From assembly GCA_001931905.2 (NCBI GenBank), contig MSJI02000701.1, forward strand, positions 1-39,806: 39,806 nt of DNA. The letters run 5' to 3'. Position 1 is the stretch's first letter; every line of letters starts with the position of its first letter. Positions 29,809-39,806 of this stretch are shown here, piece by piece. The notes below the pieces were generated by a model. The model ran no database searches. It saw nothing but the letters and a program-made list of their open reading frames with translations, and was not told the origin of the DNA. The translations under genes were made by a program, and so were the position numbers. This stretch comes from Cladosporium sp. IMV 00045. Its lineage: Eukaryota; Ascomycota; Dothideomycetes; Cladosporiales; Cladosporiaceae.

Positions 29809-30655
29809 GCCGAGAGAGCCTTTTGCAAGATTCCGAAAGGCCCTGGGCTTACAGACGAGAGTATGACGGGTCACAAGGGAGATGAGGGCAAAGTCGCTGG
29901 CCAGTACGGTAGATGGAGATAGGCATGATAGGCGAGAACGACAGTGGCACTACCAAAGGGGAGTGTTGAAGATCGGCAGCGCCGCATTCGCCACCCACTG
30001 CTGTATATAGGTCAGGCATGCTCCCACTTGATAGATCATCAATAAACTATCTTCCAAACCACATATCATTAACAAACACCACTTTTAGCCCGCTCGATGG
30101 CGCGGATGATGATTTTAACAGATTCATTGGTCTGTAGCAAGCACGTAAACCATCAGTGACTCAGTGTCGGCAAGAACGTAGTGCCAACCTTTTTGGAGCC
30201 GCAAGCTCTATTCTCCCGAAGGTTGTGAACGACTATTCATCCAAAGTTGCAGACTTACATCTAATCTACCTCTTGTCCTATCCTCCAGATGCTACCGTAT
30301 TTGTCTGAAAAGTTCTGATGTTACTTCCAGTGTTTCCGCAAACACAATATCGCTGCTTCCTCGTATAGATGCGCGGCTTACGACCACTATTGTGTCACAT
30401 CACCTCTCTGTCCGGTACCACTGCCTGATATCGAGATTGTTGATTTCGTCTCTCAGCTGAAGTCTTGCTTCCTCCTTCCCGCAGACGTTGTCACAGGCTA
30501 CACCCTGAACATAGGCTGTGCCTATAGTATATCTTCATTTAGAAGATGATCTACGCACGTGACCCGCAATAATCGTACGATGGTTGCATGGCGAACATTG
30601 CATAGTATATGTGCGCGGATACTCGCCCTACCTTGGGTCCCTCTTTTCTTTAGCT
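29809..30655. other. Unassigned DNA with a possible short LTR remnant
   Basis: No ORF of interest. At about 29964-30074 a segment starts tgttgaagat, contains a tatataggt and an aataaa-like sequence, and ends aaca. It resembles a small Copia-type solo LTR, but no target duplication is visible, so this is weak. Confidence 0.4.
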
Positions 30656-31090
30656 TTACAATTTGGTAGATAGCCTAGTACTTTGTGAGAAACATCTTAC
30701 TTGAGCCCGTGTCAGACGTGTCTTTTCTGCTCCGCGGTGACGGCTGAGTCTCTCGTTTTCGTCTCGGAGTACCACGTTCTCGGACTTCAATAGAGCCATC
30801 TGATGCATCCTTGGGGTTATATCCTTCGCAAATTGGTCAATAGCTCCGCGAACCGATATTGGAGATCTTTCTTGACAATAAGAGACTCGACCTTTGATGA
30901 ATTCAGTCTGTAAGCCAGCCTCAATCACATTAGTAGGAGTTTTGAATGTCATGGTTCAAGCTCGTCGGGAGAGGTCTCTCGAGGTGAGGGTGTCTTCAGG
31001 TCGGCATCAAGTGTCAGCTGGACTGTTTTCGAGTTATGAGGGATGAGACGTGCGGCCCTAAATATTAATAGCTTGCATATAATAGCTTTC
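30656..31090 (-). pseudogene. Decayed DDE (HTH_CENPB/DDE_1) transposase, C-terminal relic
   Basis: Minus-strand translation shows the tail conserved in fungal DDE_1 transposases. From the right it reads LLIFRAARLIPHNSKTV, then LKTPSPRE. After a frameshift near 30952 (one base short at ccatgacattc) come FKTPTNVIEAGLQTE, a helix with ALLKSENVVLRDENERLSR, and a basic end (RGAEKTRLTRAQ). The upstream catalytic domain is missing; poly-A/T sequence lies at about 31091-31103. It is a different family member from the intact element at 5144-7264, whose tail has another sequence. It has no function as it stands. Confidence 0.75.
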
Positions 31091-31183
31091 TAAAAAAAAA
31101 AAGAAAACCAAGCCCCAGCCGTTTCAGCAAGACACCCAGGACTAAGATACGGAAAGGTCTCTTTTCCGCAGCCCCCGCTGGTC

Positions 31184-31804
31184 TTACATTAAACCACCGT
31201 ACGGGTCATGCGCGTCGTATTTCGACTCCGTCTGCGGGTATGAAATCCAGAAACCCGATCTTTTAGGTTTCACGGAATGGTCCTCTTTCACTCTCGAATA
31301 ATCAATCCTGGCCAGCCCTTCGCCTTCCAACCGTCCCCTAAGATAATCGTGCGCGAAGGTCATGAAATGCTCGACATCAAGCATCTGCACTGTCTTGTCC
31401 TCCTGCAATGCGTGCACTGCGAATCGAATCCAGATTTCGGAGCTTTCCATATCGCTGACCTCCGAGGGAAAGCGTGTATGCAGTGCACGAAGACTGGCTT
31501 TGAGCTGGCGCGTCAGCTTGCCTAGTGTTGTGTGTGCGTTCCGCTGGAGAAGTACAGTGCCTACGATGCCCAGATTGGCCGAGCGGACTTGTTGAAGCTC
31601 ATACTCTTTCGTACACTCATTCCAGGATAGGGAGAAGTGAGTCGGGCTCGGGTCCCTCGTCGTTATGCCGGGAAAACTGTGCTTAGGATTTTCGACTGTA
31701 AGCATCCAAGTGTCATGCGGTCTCATGCGGCGACCTTTCTCACTGGGCGCGTAGTCGTAGCTTTGGCTGATGGAGACGAATATGTTTACTTGCGGACCGA
31801 ACAT
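31184..31804 (-). CDS. Unidentified 206-aa protein
   Basis: The frame is open from ATG at 31804-31802 to its stop near the poly-A tract. The product has a natural amino-acid composition and no low-complexity runs. Examples are WMLTVENPKHSFPGI, SSEIWIRFAVHALQED, VEHFMTFAHDYLRGRL and SGFWISYPQTES. I recognise no family, signal peptide or membrane segment. It could be a small gene, an exon of a longer one or a captured fragment between transposon relics. Its ending just before a decayed transposase suggests it is a remnant. Confidence 0.45.
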   Translation of the reverse strand: MFGPQVNIFVSISQSYDYAPSEKGRRMRPHDTWMLTVENPKHSFPGITTRDPSPTHFSLSWNECTKEYELQQVRSANLGIVGTVLLQRNAHTTLGKLTRQLKASLRALHTRFPSEVSDMESSEIWIRFAVHALQEDKTVQMLDVEHFMTFAHDYLRGRLEGEGLARIDYSRVKEDHSVKPKRSGFWISYPQTESKYDAHDPYGGLM

Positions 31805-32527
31805 ATTGCTTTAACTCAAGCTGTAGCAAATATAACGGAGCATGTATGGCACGGATCGCTGTTGTGCGGACAATAAGTTGACTGAACGGTCCTATACAGC
31901 ATCGAAAAAGATGTGCGAAGCGTGACGTAATGGCTTCTTATGTCTCGGAAGATCGGCGATGAGCAGAGCTCTTACGGATGCATTCGCAACTGCTTATCCG
32001 CCACCGAAGGGCCAGCTTCCGTTATCGCTCCGGACAACTCGTTGCCCAAAGCATGAGGACGTCGTGAAGTTGGCATCAAGTGGTCACAGTGCTTTATCGA
32101 GAAAATACCAACTCTGAAGATACGGCTCGGAGGGACATCCAAATGCTAATAAGAATAGAAATAAACAAAAATAGCAACTTGCAGCCTGACACTCGATCGC
32201 ACCGCCGCCGCCTTCCCCTCTTCCATTGTAGCAGCCATCCTCATGGTCAAATCTCTGTCGCCATCAGCCTTTATTCCATTACCAAGTCACACAAGAGCCA
32301 CTGGCGCTATTTTTTTTAGCCTTCCACCTGATTGCGCCCACCCATCGTCGGTCTGTCGGCTCCGGCTTCGAAATACGTCTGCAAGCGATGCTCTGCCTCC
32401 ACAGGCTGCACCCGCTGGTTGCGAGTATTCACTCGTGGGCCATGAATTAGGGCGTTCCCTCCAAAGTTGATTCAGGTCACCAGTCTTCGAGGATTGCTGG
32501 CGCCAGCCGTGCTTGGCTCGTTCCTGT
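31805..32527. other. Unassigned DNA left of hAT-B
   Basis: No gene recognised. Short frames of 60-80 codons exist on the plus strand without domains. Composition is AT-richer around 32130-32180. Confidence 0.5.
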
Positions 32528-32547
32528 CAGAGAGTACACCGACAGTC
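32528..32547 (+). repeat. hAT-B left terminal inverted repeat (20 bp)
   Basis: cagagagtacaccgacagtc, the exact reverse complement of 37926-37945. Confidence 0.93.
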
Positions 32548-32992
32548 ATGTCCAATAATTTTGCCATGTTCATGTCATGTGCAGTGGGAAAAATCTATGT
32601 TCATATTCATGTCGCGTCATGTGCAGTGAAAGGAGAAAGTCTTGGCATTATGTTGGTGTGATCGGAGGAGGCCTGATTCCAATGCTATTCTGTGTTTCCC
32701 TGGTACTAAAACTGAGATCTAAGTACTGGAGTCCTTCTCTGCCAACTGGGATTCTTCAGTTTCAGGAATTCGGATCACGAAGTCGTCCTCGACCACACCG
32801 GTGACCTGCCAATGCTTGAGGTATTCTAAAGCCTCGATAATCGGCGAACTTAGCTGCGTCCGAGACCACGAGATAGTACGTCTTGCGCCACTAAACACAC
32901 GTTCCGACTCTGCGCTCATCGAGGGTGCACTGAGCACGTCGAGAGCGTGCTGTGAAAGCAACGGATAAGCTTCCTGCTGCGAAGGCTGGATC

Positions 32993-35777
32993 CAAGCTTG
33001 CCAATGGTACGAACACTAAAGGGTACCCTGTGCGGGTAGACGTTTTCTTAAAGGGTAGAGAACTGAACAGGACATTTGCTTAATGAACACTATGACACAA
33101 TGTATAGCCGACGAGTGGTGATTCTGACGAGCCTGATCTTGTGTGCTTATGAGGATGTTTTGTCAAGAATGTCGGATTCGAGCATTACCCCAACCCCTGC
33201 CCTAGAACTAAGTCGATGTTGTCGGGGAAATCATTCGGCCGAGAGATCCACGACGAAGCGCGTTCGATCGACGCGTGCATTGAGAGAGAGCTCTAGCAGT
33301 AATAATACGGCGCCTGAAGTGCTCTGCGATGGCTGACATCGAGATGTTGTCGGACCACTCATCCTGCGTTAGCGAACACGAGGGAAGCGGTTTTGAACAT
33401 GTGAGGACACGCAACACCCCCGAAACAGGAGTATACAAGCTGTTGACGACGTGTGCACCAGCGATCTAAACCTAACGTCACCGCGGACCGTCCTCGCTCA
33501 AGCGACGCGCGCAGAAGCCGCCGGACCAGGCGTCGCGCGGACAGGATATGGTCTTTCTCACGCAAACATATCCCGTGCGTCGAGCCCGAACGAGCCGAAA
33601 ATGGCCGGGTGCTGTGGTACTGCAAGCAATGCCCGTCGTACAGCGTTTCCTCGACTTCTGGTGCCGGGGCACACATGGCTACAGTCCACTTTACCGTAGT
33701 GTCGAAGGAAGAAGTCAGAGGGGTGGCCAGGGCCAAACAAGCCGATATAGTGAAGTTACTTGGCCAGCAACAGCTGAAGGTAGAGCGAGAAGCTCTGAAC
33801 TCAGAAAAGCAGGTGCTGCGGGCTGCTGCGAAACCGGAGATTGTTAGAGCCGCGCTGTATCGCCTCATAACGCGCCACAACTTACCGGACGATTGTGTGG
33901 AGTGGCCGGAGCTGCACACCCTCGTTCACTCGGTCAACTACATGGCAACAGACATCCTGCTGACATCTCACGACACCGTGTCAGCAGCAATCGCCGAGGA
34001 CTTCCACGTCAAACAGCTCCAGATCTGAGAGCAGCTAGCGAGAGCGATCACACCTATTCACCTTACAACCGACACCTGGACGTCTCCGAACGACATCGAG
34101 TTCCAGGCGATCAACGCGCACTACGTCGGAGAGGACTCAAAACTGCACAAGGCTCTCATTGCTCTCGCGGAGCTCGAAGCCGGCCATAGTGGCGAGGAGG
34201 TCGCTAAGCATGTGGTTCAGACAATGGAGTGGTATGGTTTCAGAGACAGGCTGGGGTTTATAACTGGCGACAACCACGGAGCCAACGACACCCTCTGCAG
34301 GGCTGTTGCTGAGGCCGTCCCGGAATGGAGCCCGGTAGACAACCGTCTTCGCTGCCTTGGTCATATCATCAACCTCGATGTGCAGGCGTTTCTTTTCGCC
34401 AAAGACGAGGATGCTATCGAGGAGGCCGAGCGACAATCTCGGCGTTCAAAGCGTGACATTGATGAAGAGATAGCACTCGCTTCTGTGAAGACACACGAAG
34501 GCTGGTCGACTGTATTGCTGCTGCAGAAACTCCACGCTTTCTGTGCAGCTCTCAATCGTAGTTCCGCGCTCAATGCAGCATTCAAGAAGCTTTGCGGAGG
34601 ACGCACTATTCACTCACCCAACGTCACACGCTGGAACAGCTGGTGGTATACCATCACCAGCGCCATTATCCTGCAGTTCGAGATGTCCACCTTCGTCCAC
34701 GACAACCCGCAGCTCGGCGCCTGTGAGCTGTCTCAAGCTGAGTGGCGCTTGCTCCGTGACACTGAACAGTTCCTCCAGCCATTCAAAGAGCAGACCAAGC
34801 GCGGCGAGGGTGACAACGTGACGCTTGACCAGCTGCAAGAGTCGATGGACTTCCTTGTCAACCACTTCGAAAAGCAGTTGCACAAACACCGCAGCAACAG
34901 GCCGTTTGTCGAGTGTATCACGACCGGGTGGTACACCATGGACAAGTACTACAACAAGATCGACGAGTCTGGTGCGTACGCCGCGGCTACTTTGCTGCAT
35001 CCCAACAAACGAAGGGCTTATCTCCAGGCAGCCTGGCAGTCTAGATGGATCAAGCCTGGCCTCCGCCGTGCTGAGGAGCTCTGGACGAAGAAGTACGAAA
35101 AGCTGGGAGGCACAGCGCTTTCACCTCCTTTGTTGTCGACCGACAGGCCGAGTGATGCGGAACGTACAACTGTCGAGGAGACTTGCTACGAGCGATGGCG
35201 ACAAAGCCAGTATGCGAAAATGCAGTCTCACAACATGCAGTCCGAATTTCAGAGGTTCATCGACTCTCCTGTCGACAGCATCGGCTTCACGGCTAGCTAC
35301 ACTGTTCTAAATTGGTGGCTCGAGCCATGTCAACGGCGAACGTATCCTCGGCTATATCGGATGGCTGTTGACATCCTATCAGCCCCGGCCATGAGTGCCG
35401 AGGCCGAACGAGTGCTCAGTCGAGCAAGACGGACTATAACGTTCGATCGAGAGAAACTCAAGGCTGAGAGTGTGTCACAGAAAGAATGTCTCAAGAGCTG
35501 CCTCATCAACTCGCTCATCGATGAGAGTGTCGTCAATGGTCTATAGAGTCCTATCAGATGCGAAGCTCTAAAACCGTCAATCTGTAAGTATACTTGAAGA
35601 AATGGAGTGCTGTCGTAGCCTCCAACCCTGCGACGAACACTAAAACAACGTCACGTGATTGCCAAGACTCCTTGTGGCACACCCGAACAGCCAAAAGGCT
35701 TAATGAACAGCGATTTTCTTAAAGGGTACGTACAGGGTAGGGTCCCTTATTGGGTATGCGTACCATCGCCAAGCTTG
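32993..35777 (+). mobile_element. hAT transposon, family A, copy 3 (full length), nested in hAT-B
   Basis: The 2785-bp element has the same CAAGCTTG ends and subterminal sequence as copy 1. It is flanked by an exact 8-bp duplication gctggatc (32985-32992 and 35778-35785). It lies inside the transposase gene of the minus-strand hAT-B element. Length differs from copy 1 by only 4 bp. Confidence 0.96.
33329..35546 (+). pseudogene. hAT family A transposase, copy 3, with one nonsense codon
   Basis: Exon 1 (33329-33400) and exon 2 (33462-35546) correspond to copy 1, with a 61-nt predicted intron (33401-33461). The product would be 718 aa. Copy 1 has CGA where this copy has TGA at 34026-34028, in the sequence KQLQI then EQLARAI, so translation stops after the BED finger and early helical region. 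Beyond the stop the same frame stays open to the normal end, with all motifs (TTDTWTSPND, ITGDNHGANDTLCRA, SAPAMSAEAERVLSRARR). It may still be mobilised in trans because its ends are intact. Confidence 0.92.
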
Positions 35778-37925
35778 GCTGGATCCACCACTGGACCACC
35801 GACTTTGCTGTAAAGTCCAAAGTGTCAGGCGCTGCTGCAATGAAGCGCTCGAATTCGTCCAAAAGACCTGCACCTTTACTCTGTTGCTTTCTTTGGATCG
35901 ACAACTGCCAACGAGCGAAAGGGTCCAGATCCAGGGCTTCAGGCCTTAGCTCGTCGTTCACGGCCATCACTTCGGCATTATGACGGTCGAGGCGTCTGTA
36001 CCACAGTGCTCTAGCACGTTGTATGCCCTCCTGGACCCACCTCTGCTTCCATGCCGCGGTGAGATAATTTTTCCGCTTGTTAGGGTGCAACAGGATCGCG
36101 GTCACGTAGGCCGCGGACTGATCGATGAGCTTGTAGTACTTGTCGAAGGCGTACCAGCATGTCATCAGACTCTGGAGAAGCTCCGGATTGCTGCGGTATT
36201 TGTCCTTGCATTCGCCCAGGTGCGTGTCAAGAAAGTCCATGGTTTCCTGGACGGCGTCCAACGTCACTTCATCACCCTCCAACTTCTTACAAGCGATCTT
36301 GAACGGTACGAGGATGTCGATCGTGATCTTGATGAGGTCCCATTCTCTTGTGGAGAGCTCGAAGTCGGCCAAATCGTTCGGGTTATTGTGGATGAGCTGG
36401 CTGTAAGAGTCGCGTAGTCGATAAGCACCGTCGAACTCGTCGAACCAACTGTGCCATCTTGTGTCGTTTGGCTGGTGCAAGGATCGTCCAGCAAGACGCT
36501 TGAACTCTTGGAACAGCCTATCCGACTTGCGTAGGTAGACTCCAAAAGCATGCACTTTCTGATGTGGACTCACAGTAATCCAGCCGCCCTCTGTGCCACG
36601 GCGTGACAACACTGCAATCTCTTCGTCGACCTCGCTTCCACGCAGGTCAGCCTGTCGCAATGCTTCCTCGACAGCCTCTTTGTCTTTCGCAAACAGAAAT
36701 GCTTGCATCGGCAGGTTGATGATATGACCAGCGCAGCGCAGTCTCCCTTCCGTAGCATCCCAATCTGAGCCAAGGGAATCCGAAAGGGCGCGGCACATGG
36801 TATCGTTGCATGTAGCATTATCAGTCGTTGTGTATCCGAGCATTTTCCTGATACCATAAAGATCCAGCACACGGATCACTTCTGCGGGGACAAGGAGCCC
36901 AGCGTGCCCGTCCGGCATCTCTGTGAGCGAAAGTAACGCTTTGCAAGCTGATCCATCGTCACGCAACCAGTGCGCAGTGATAGCCTGCAATTGCTTGCGG
37001 TTCGGCGAGTGCCAGGTATCGGTGGTCAGGTGAATTTTACTCCTGCTTCGGCGGAGATGTTCCGCAAGCTCTATACCGGTACGCCTCGCCTCGAACGTTC
37101 GTTTGACATGATTCGCCGTTGTTGTCGGAGAGTCCCACAGAGACGACGTGGCCATGTAGTTCGCGGCATGTAGAAGTGTGTTCATCTCTGGCCAGCAGGG
37201 TAGCCGGAGAGGAAGGTCTCGACGAACGATCAGACGTAGCACGGCCTGCTGAATGCGATCCTTGTCTGCGATGCTCCTCAAGAGATCACGAAGTTCGGAC
37301 TCTGCTTGCTGATCTTTGACAAGTTTCTGTTCTCCAAACATAGTCGTCAGGTCTTGCTGCTTGGCCTGCTTGATGGCGCCTGGCTCGACTTCACCGAGTA
37401 CGAGGCCATGATGCCGTTCCAAGTGCCAACGGATGCCTGCAGCGCTGACTACAGAATAATCCTCGCAACCTACACGCGAGCAGTACCAAATCCTCCTTCC
37501 AGCCGCATTCCTCGTCGGCTCGATGCCCTGCACGGGCTTGCGCGATTGCTCCCAAAGAAGCGGGTTGAGGTTCCGACCGAGTTTTCTCTTGCGTGAGCTG
37601 GTGCCGCTGGCCTCATCGTCAGACAAGCTTGATGCTGCCATCGCAGTGGCTGAGCGTCTGGCACCAGGGTCCGAAGGTGTCTCGGTTGTGACAAGGTCAG
37701 GAGGCGGAGGTAAGGAAAGCTCCGATTGGCTCGCTTGTCTACCCCATGCTTCTAGAAGCGTTCTAGCTGGAGCGGTGCACGTTGATGAGACGGGAGACAA
37801 CTTGCGACGCAGATCATACTCAATGCATTTGGACATAATGAACATGTTCATTCCCAGACATCCATGTTCATATCATGTCGGAATGATGAACATGACATGA
37901 CGTAATGAACATAATGAACATAATG

Positions 37926-37945
37926 GACTGTCGGTGTACTCTCTG
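37926..37945 (-). repeat. hAT-B right terminal inverted repeat (20 bp)
   Basis: gactgtcggtgtactctctg, the exact reverse complement of 32528-32547. The second helicase-family gene begins only about 100 bp beyond it. Confidence 0.93.
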
Positions 37946-38049
37946 GTATTATCGAAAGAAGGTCGCACGATCACAGAACAGAAGTATGCATAGAAGACCT
38001 TTTTGGTCGTCGTCACCTTGACCAGCACACAGCCCACAACGCACGAGGC

Positions 38050-39806
38050 GTGGAATATTTTCATTATTCAGATGAGTGGAGGGTGGTGATATGCAACGAT
38101 TGTGGATACGCAGTATGGCCGGACCGAATCCCGACACATTTGAAACAAAGGCATAAGATGAAGAGAAAAGATGGCGTCGAGGCCACCAAAACCATACGCC
38201 ATCAACACCACAGCGTGGCAGAGCGTCCAAGCGAGTTCATTGGACGATCGATCATACAAGCACAGATTCCCCAATTACGGGTTTACACCGACGGGTTCCA
38301 GTGCCGCGAATGTGGAGCGATAAGACAGGATGAATTGTGCATGAGGAAACATTGCAGGCAAGAGCATGGTAAGACGATACACACAAGTTGCGGACGTCCG
38401 AGCAAAGCAAAGCAGAATGCAATCGCAAAGTCGGGAAACGGATTATGGAGCAAAGTCGAACGGTTTCAACGATTTTTTAGCGAAGGCGAGCATTCCAATT
38501 ATTTTAGGGTTCGCGAGCAGCGTGGCCAGCAACAGCAGCGAGTGGGTCCAGCATCGGACGAAGCACAGTGGGCAGCAACGGTGAATGGCGAGTTGGACGA
38601 AATTTGGAAAAAGGCAGCCGAGATCCGAAAGAAGGCGGATCGAATCATCGAAGAAGGTGAGATGGACGAGGTGAACAAGTGGGTGGATCGGACGAAGTGG
38701 AACCGATATTTGAAAGGATATGAGCATGAAGCGTTGTTGGATTTGATAGAGAAGCCGGAGGAAGAAGAGCAGGTGGAAAATGCGATGTGGACGGCGATGG
38801 CGGGTTTGGCGAAATTTTGCCAGAAGACGGTGGCACAGAAGCCCGGGTTGTTCGTCCGATTCGAGGCGATTCGCAGCGAGAAGCAACAGACGAGGTACGT
38901 ACCGTTGATGGCATACCAAGATTACAAGGCGATAGGAACGTACATCCGACCATGGCAGCGCGTTTTGATGTTTTTCGCCCGAACCAGAAAGGCGGAGTCA
39001 CGGAAAGCAGCGCCGGAGTATCGATTAACCGGGCAGCAAGAAGAGGCGTGGGTGCAATTCATCCGCGAGGTCAAGAGAGAGATAAGAGAAGAGGGACGAA
39101 AGCCGAAGAAGATCGACCCGAAGCAGAAGCGGAAGAAGCGCAGAACGCGAGACGATGCCGACAGCGAGGAGGAAGGGCAAGGAGAGGAGCAGCCGGAAGA
39201 GGCAGAACAAGAGGAGTTGACGGCGGTCCAACGAGCGTGTTTGCGGTTTTGCATGGCATTGTTGGACAAGCGCAACATCGACCACGATTATGACAGCGCA
39301 TTCGTTTCCGGGTTGGCCGTATTGGGTGTCAAAGAGGTGGGTTGGAAAGAAGTGGACCAGTACCTGCCGATATTGTCGAAATTGAGCAAGATTGCGCGAT
39401 TCATGGTTGTACAGGAGGCATTCGATGAGGTGCAACCAGCGGACGAGTTCGCAGAATTCGAAGACGACGGAAAGAATTAAGGAAGTGAAGAGGAGGAGGA
39501 GGTCGTCAACGGCAGGGAGGTGGGATGGACCGACGTTGGCGACGTTGATGATATGGAAGATTGGTTGATCGTCGACGGCGAAGATGACGTGGAGAATGGC
39601 GAACAAGCGCGCCAGACCGCACGAGATGGACAATACCGCGAACGGGCGGTCGGGCAGAGGCACGGCGACACCGACGGCGTGGACGACACGGAGCCCCCAG
39701 AAAGCCGTCACGGCGTGATCGAAGCAGTGGCGCAGATGATGGATCGATTCATGGTCCGCGGCACCAACGGCCCAATGCAGTGGATGTTGGATTTACGGAC
39801 GTACGG
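38050..39806 (+). pseudogene. Second telomere-linked-helicase-family gene, N-terminal part (no visible ATG, in-frame stop, cut by window edge)
   Basis: The frame is open from just after TAA 37921-37923 but contains no ATG before the conserved domain; the first listed codon is GTG. It has two C2H2-type fingers of the DUF3505 kind (VVICNDCGYAV then THLKQRH; FQCRECGAI then RKHCRQEH), then helical segments typical of this family (VDRTKWNRYLKGYEHEALL, VRFEAIRSEKQQTRYVPLM, YIRPWQRVLMFFARTRK), a Lys/Arg and acidic linker, and ACLRFCMALLD with YLPILSKLSKIARFMVV. TAA at 39478-39480 interrupts it, yet the same frame continues open to the edge with MMDRFMVRG and MQWMLDLRTYG, which lead into the recombinase-like region in family members. 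The helicase part would lie beyond the window. It is a divergent paralogue of the gene at 12508-17901. hAT-B ends about 105 bp upstream and may have removed the start. Confidence 0.82.

Larger units (their letters stand above)
32719..37851 (-). pseudogene. hAT family B transposase, disrupted by the hAT-A3 insertion
   Basis: The 5' piece runs from ATG at 37851 to 35778 and the 3' piece from 32984 to the stop at 32719. Subtracting the insertion and one duplication gives 2340 nt, exactly 780 codons (779 aa), with the frame continuous across the junction (WWIQPS then QQEAYPLL). A BED-like finger is present (WYCSRVGCEDYSV, WHLERHH). The core has IHLTTDTWHSPNRKQ, TTDNATCNDTMCRA and CAGHIINLPMQAF. 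The hAT C-terminal motif SAPSMSAESERVFSGARRTI lies in the 3' piece. No other disabling change is seen, so hAT-B was intact when hAT-A3 landed. It is clearly diverged from family A but has the same domain order. Confidence 0.93.
32528..37945 (-). mobile_element. hAT transposon, family B, split by nested hAT-A3
   Basis: A 20-bp perfect inverted repeat, cagagagtacaccgacagtc, bounds the element (32528-32547 and 37926-37945); CAGAG is a common hAT end. Subterminal gttcat/atgaac motifs are dense at both ends. Removing the nested element plus one 8-bp duplication leaves 2625 bp and a continuous transposase frame. The outer flanks gttcctgt (left) and gtattatc (right) do not match as an 8-bp duplication, so an end may have recombined or decayed. 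Confidence 0.9.

Noticed and set aside
29964..30074. Copia-like solo LTR
   Set aside because: It starts tgtt and ends aaca with a TATA-like and aataaa-like sequence, but no 5-bp target duplication or internal coding remnant supports it. Mentioned only as a possibility.
1..39806. CRISPR arrays, operons, Shine-Dalgarno sites, rRNA or tRNA genes
   Set aside because: The content is eukaryotic (spliceosomal introns, TTAGGG tract, LINEs). The only regular array (29 bp at 18379-18610) has no spacers. No tRNA cloverleaf or rRNA-like sequence was recognised by eye.

Overview
The window is fungal nuclear DNA, most likely subtelomeric or otherwise repeat-rich DNA of a filamentous ascomycete (Pezizomycotina). 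The evidence is a Tad1-type LINE, a Fot1/pogo-type DNA transposon, hAT transposons, a telomere-linked RecQ-type helicase with 54-60 nt introns, and TTAGGG-type telomeric sequence. The species cannot be named from sequence alone. Almost all recognisable coding capacity belongs to mobile or telomere-associated elements.

Layout. (1) 1-5141, minus strand: 5' part of a Tad1-like non-LTR retrotransposon, with ORF1 (coiled coil plus zinc knuckles) and an uninterrupted ORF2 (endonuclease, RT, RNase H-like region) that runs off the left edge. (2) 5144-7264: an apparently intact Fot1/pogo element with perfect 42-bp inverted repeats and a TA target duplication. (3) 7267-10412: non-coding, with two diverged copies of a repeat that each end in a short CCCTAACCC stretch. 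(4) 10413-17901: a divergent gene pair, an unknown 539-aa protein (minus) and a predicted 1779-aa telomere-linked helicase (plus, one 54-nt intron). (5) 17902-20283: subtelomeric DNA with a 29-bp minisatellite, purine-rich low-complexity sequence, a 20-N assembly gap and a short TTAGGG tract pointing right. (6) 20620-23408: intact hAT element copy A1. (7) about 24290-28450, minus: a second, unrelated LINE with one frameshift in ORF2. (8) 28685-29808: the 3' half of hAT copy A2. (9) 29809-32527: relics, including a decayed DDE transposase and one unidentified 206-aa ORF. (10) 32528-37945: a different hAT element (B, minus) split by hAT copy A3, which has an exact 8-bp target duplication. (11) from 37946 to the right edge: the N-terminal part of a second, divergent telomere-linked-helicase-family gene, without a visible ATG and with an in-frame stop.

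Together these suggest chromosome-end DNA in which helicase genes sit beside telomeric repeats and transposons have nested into one another. The order of insertions can be read directly: hAT-B was in place before hAT-A3. The 20-N gap and the interstitial telomeric tract mean the left half (1-19869) and right half (from 19890) may not be contiguous in the genome. The least described part is the helicase. Between its N-terminal zinc-finger region and its RecQ core it carries residues that resemble a degenerate tyrosine recombinase, and it shares an intergenic region with an uncharacterised gene. Several ORFs appear open from TTG or GTG codons only; eukaryotic ATG starts were chosen here instead.
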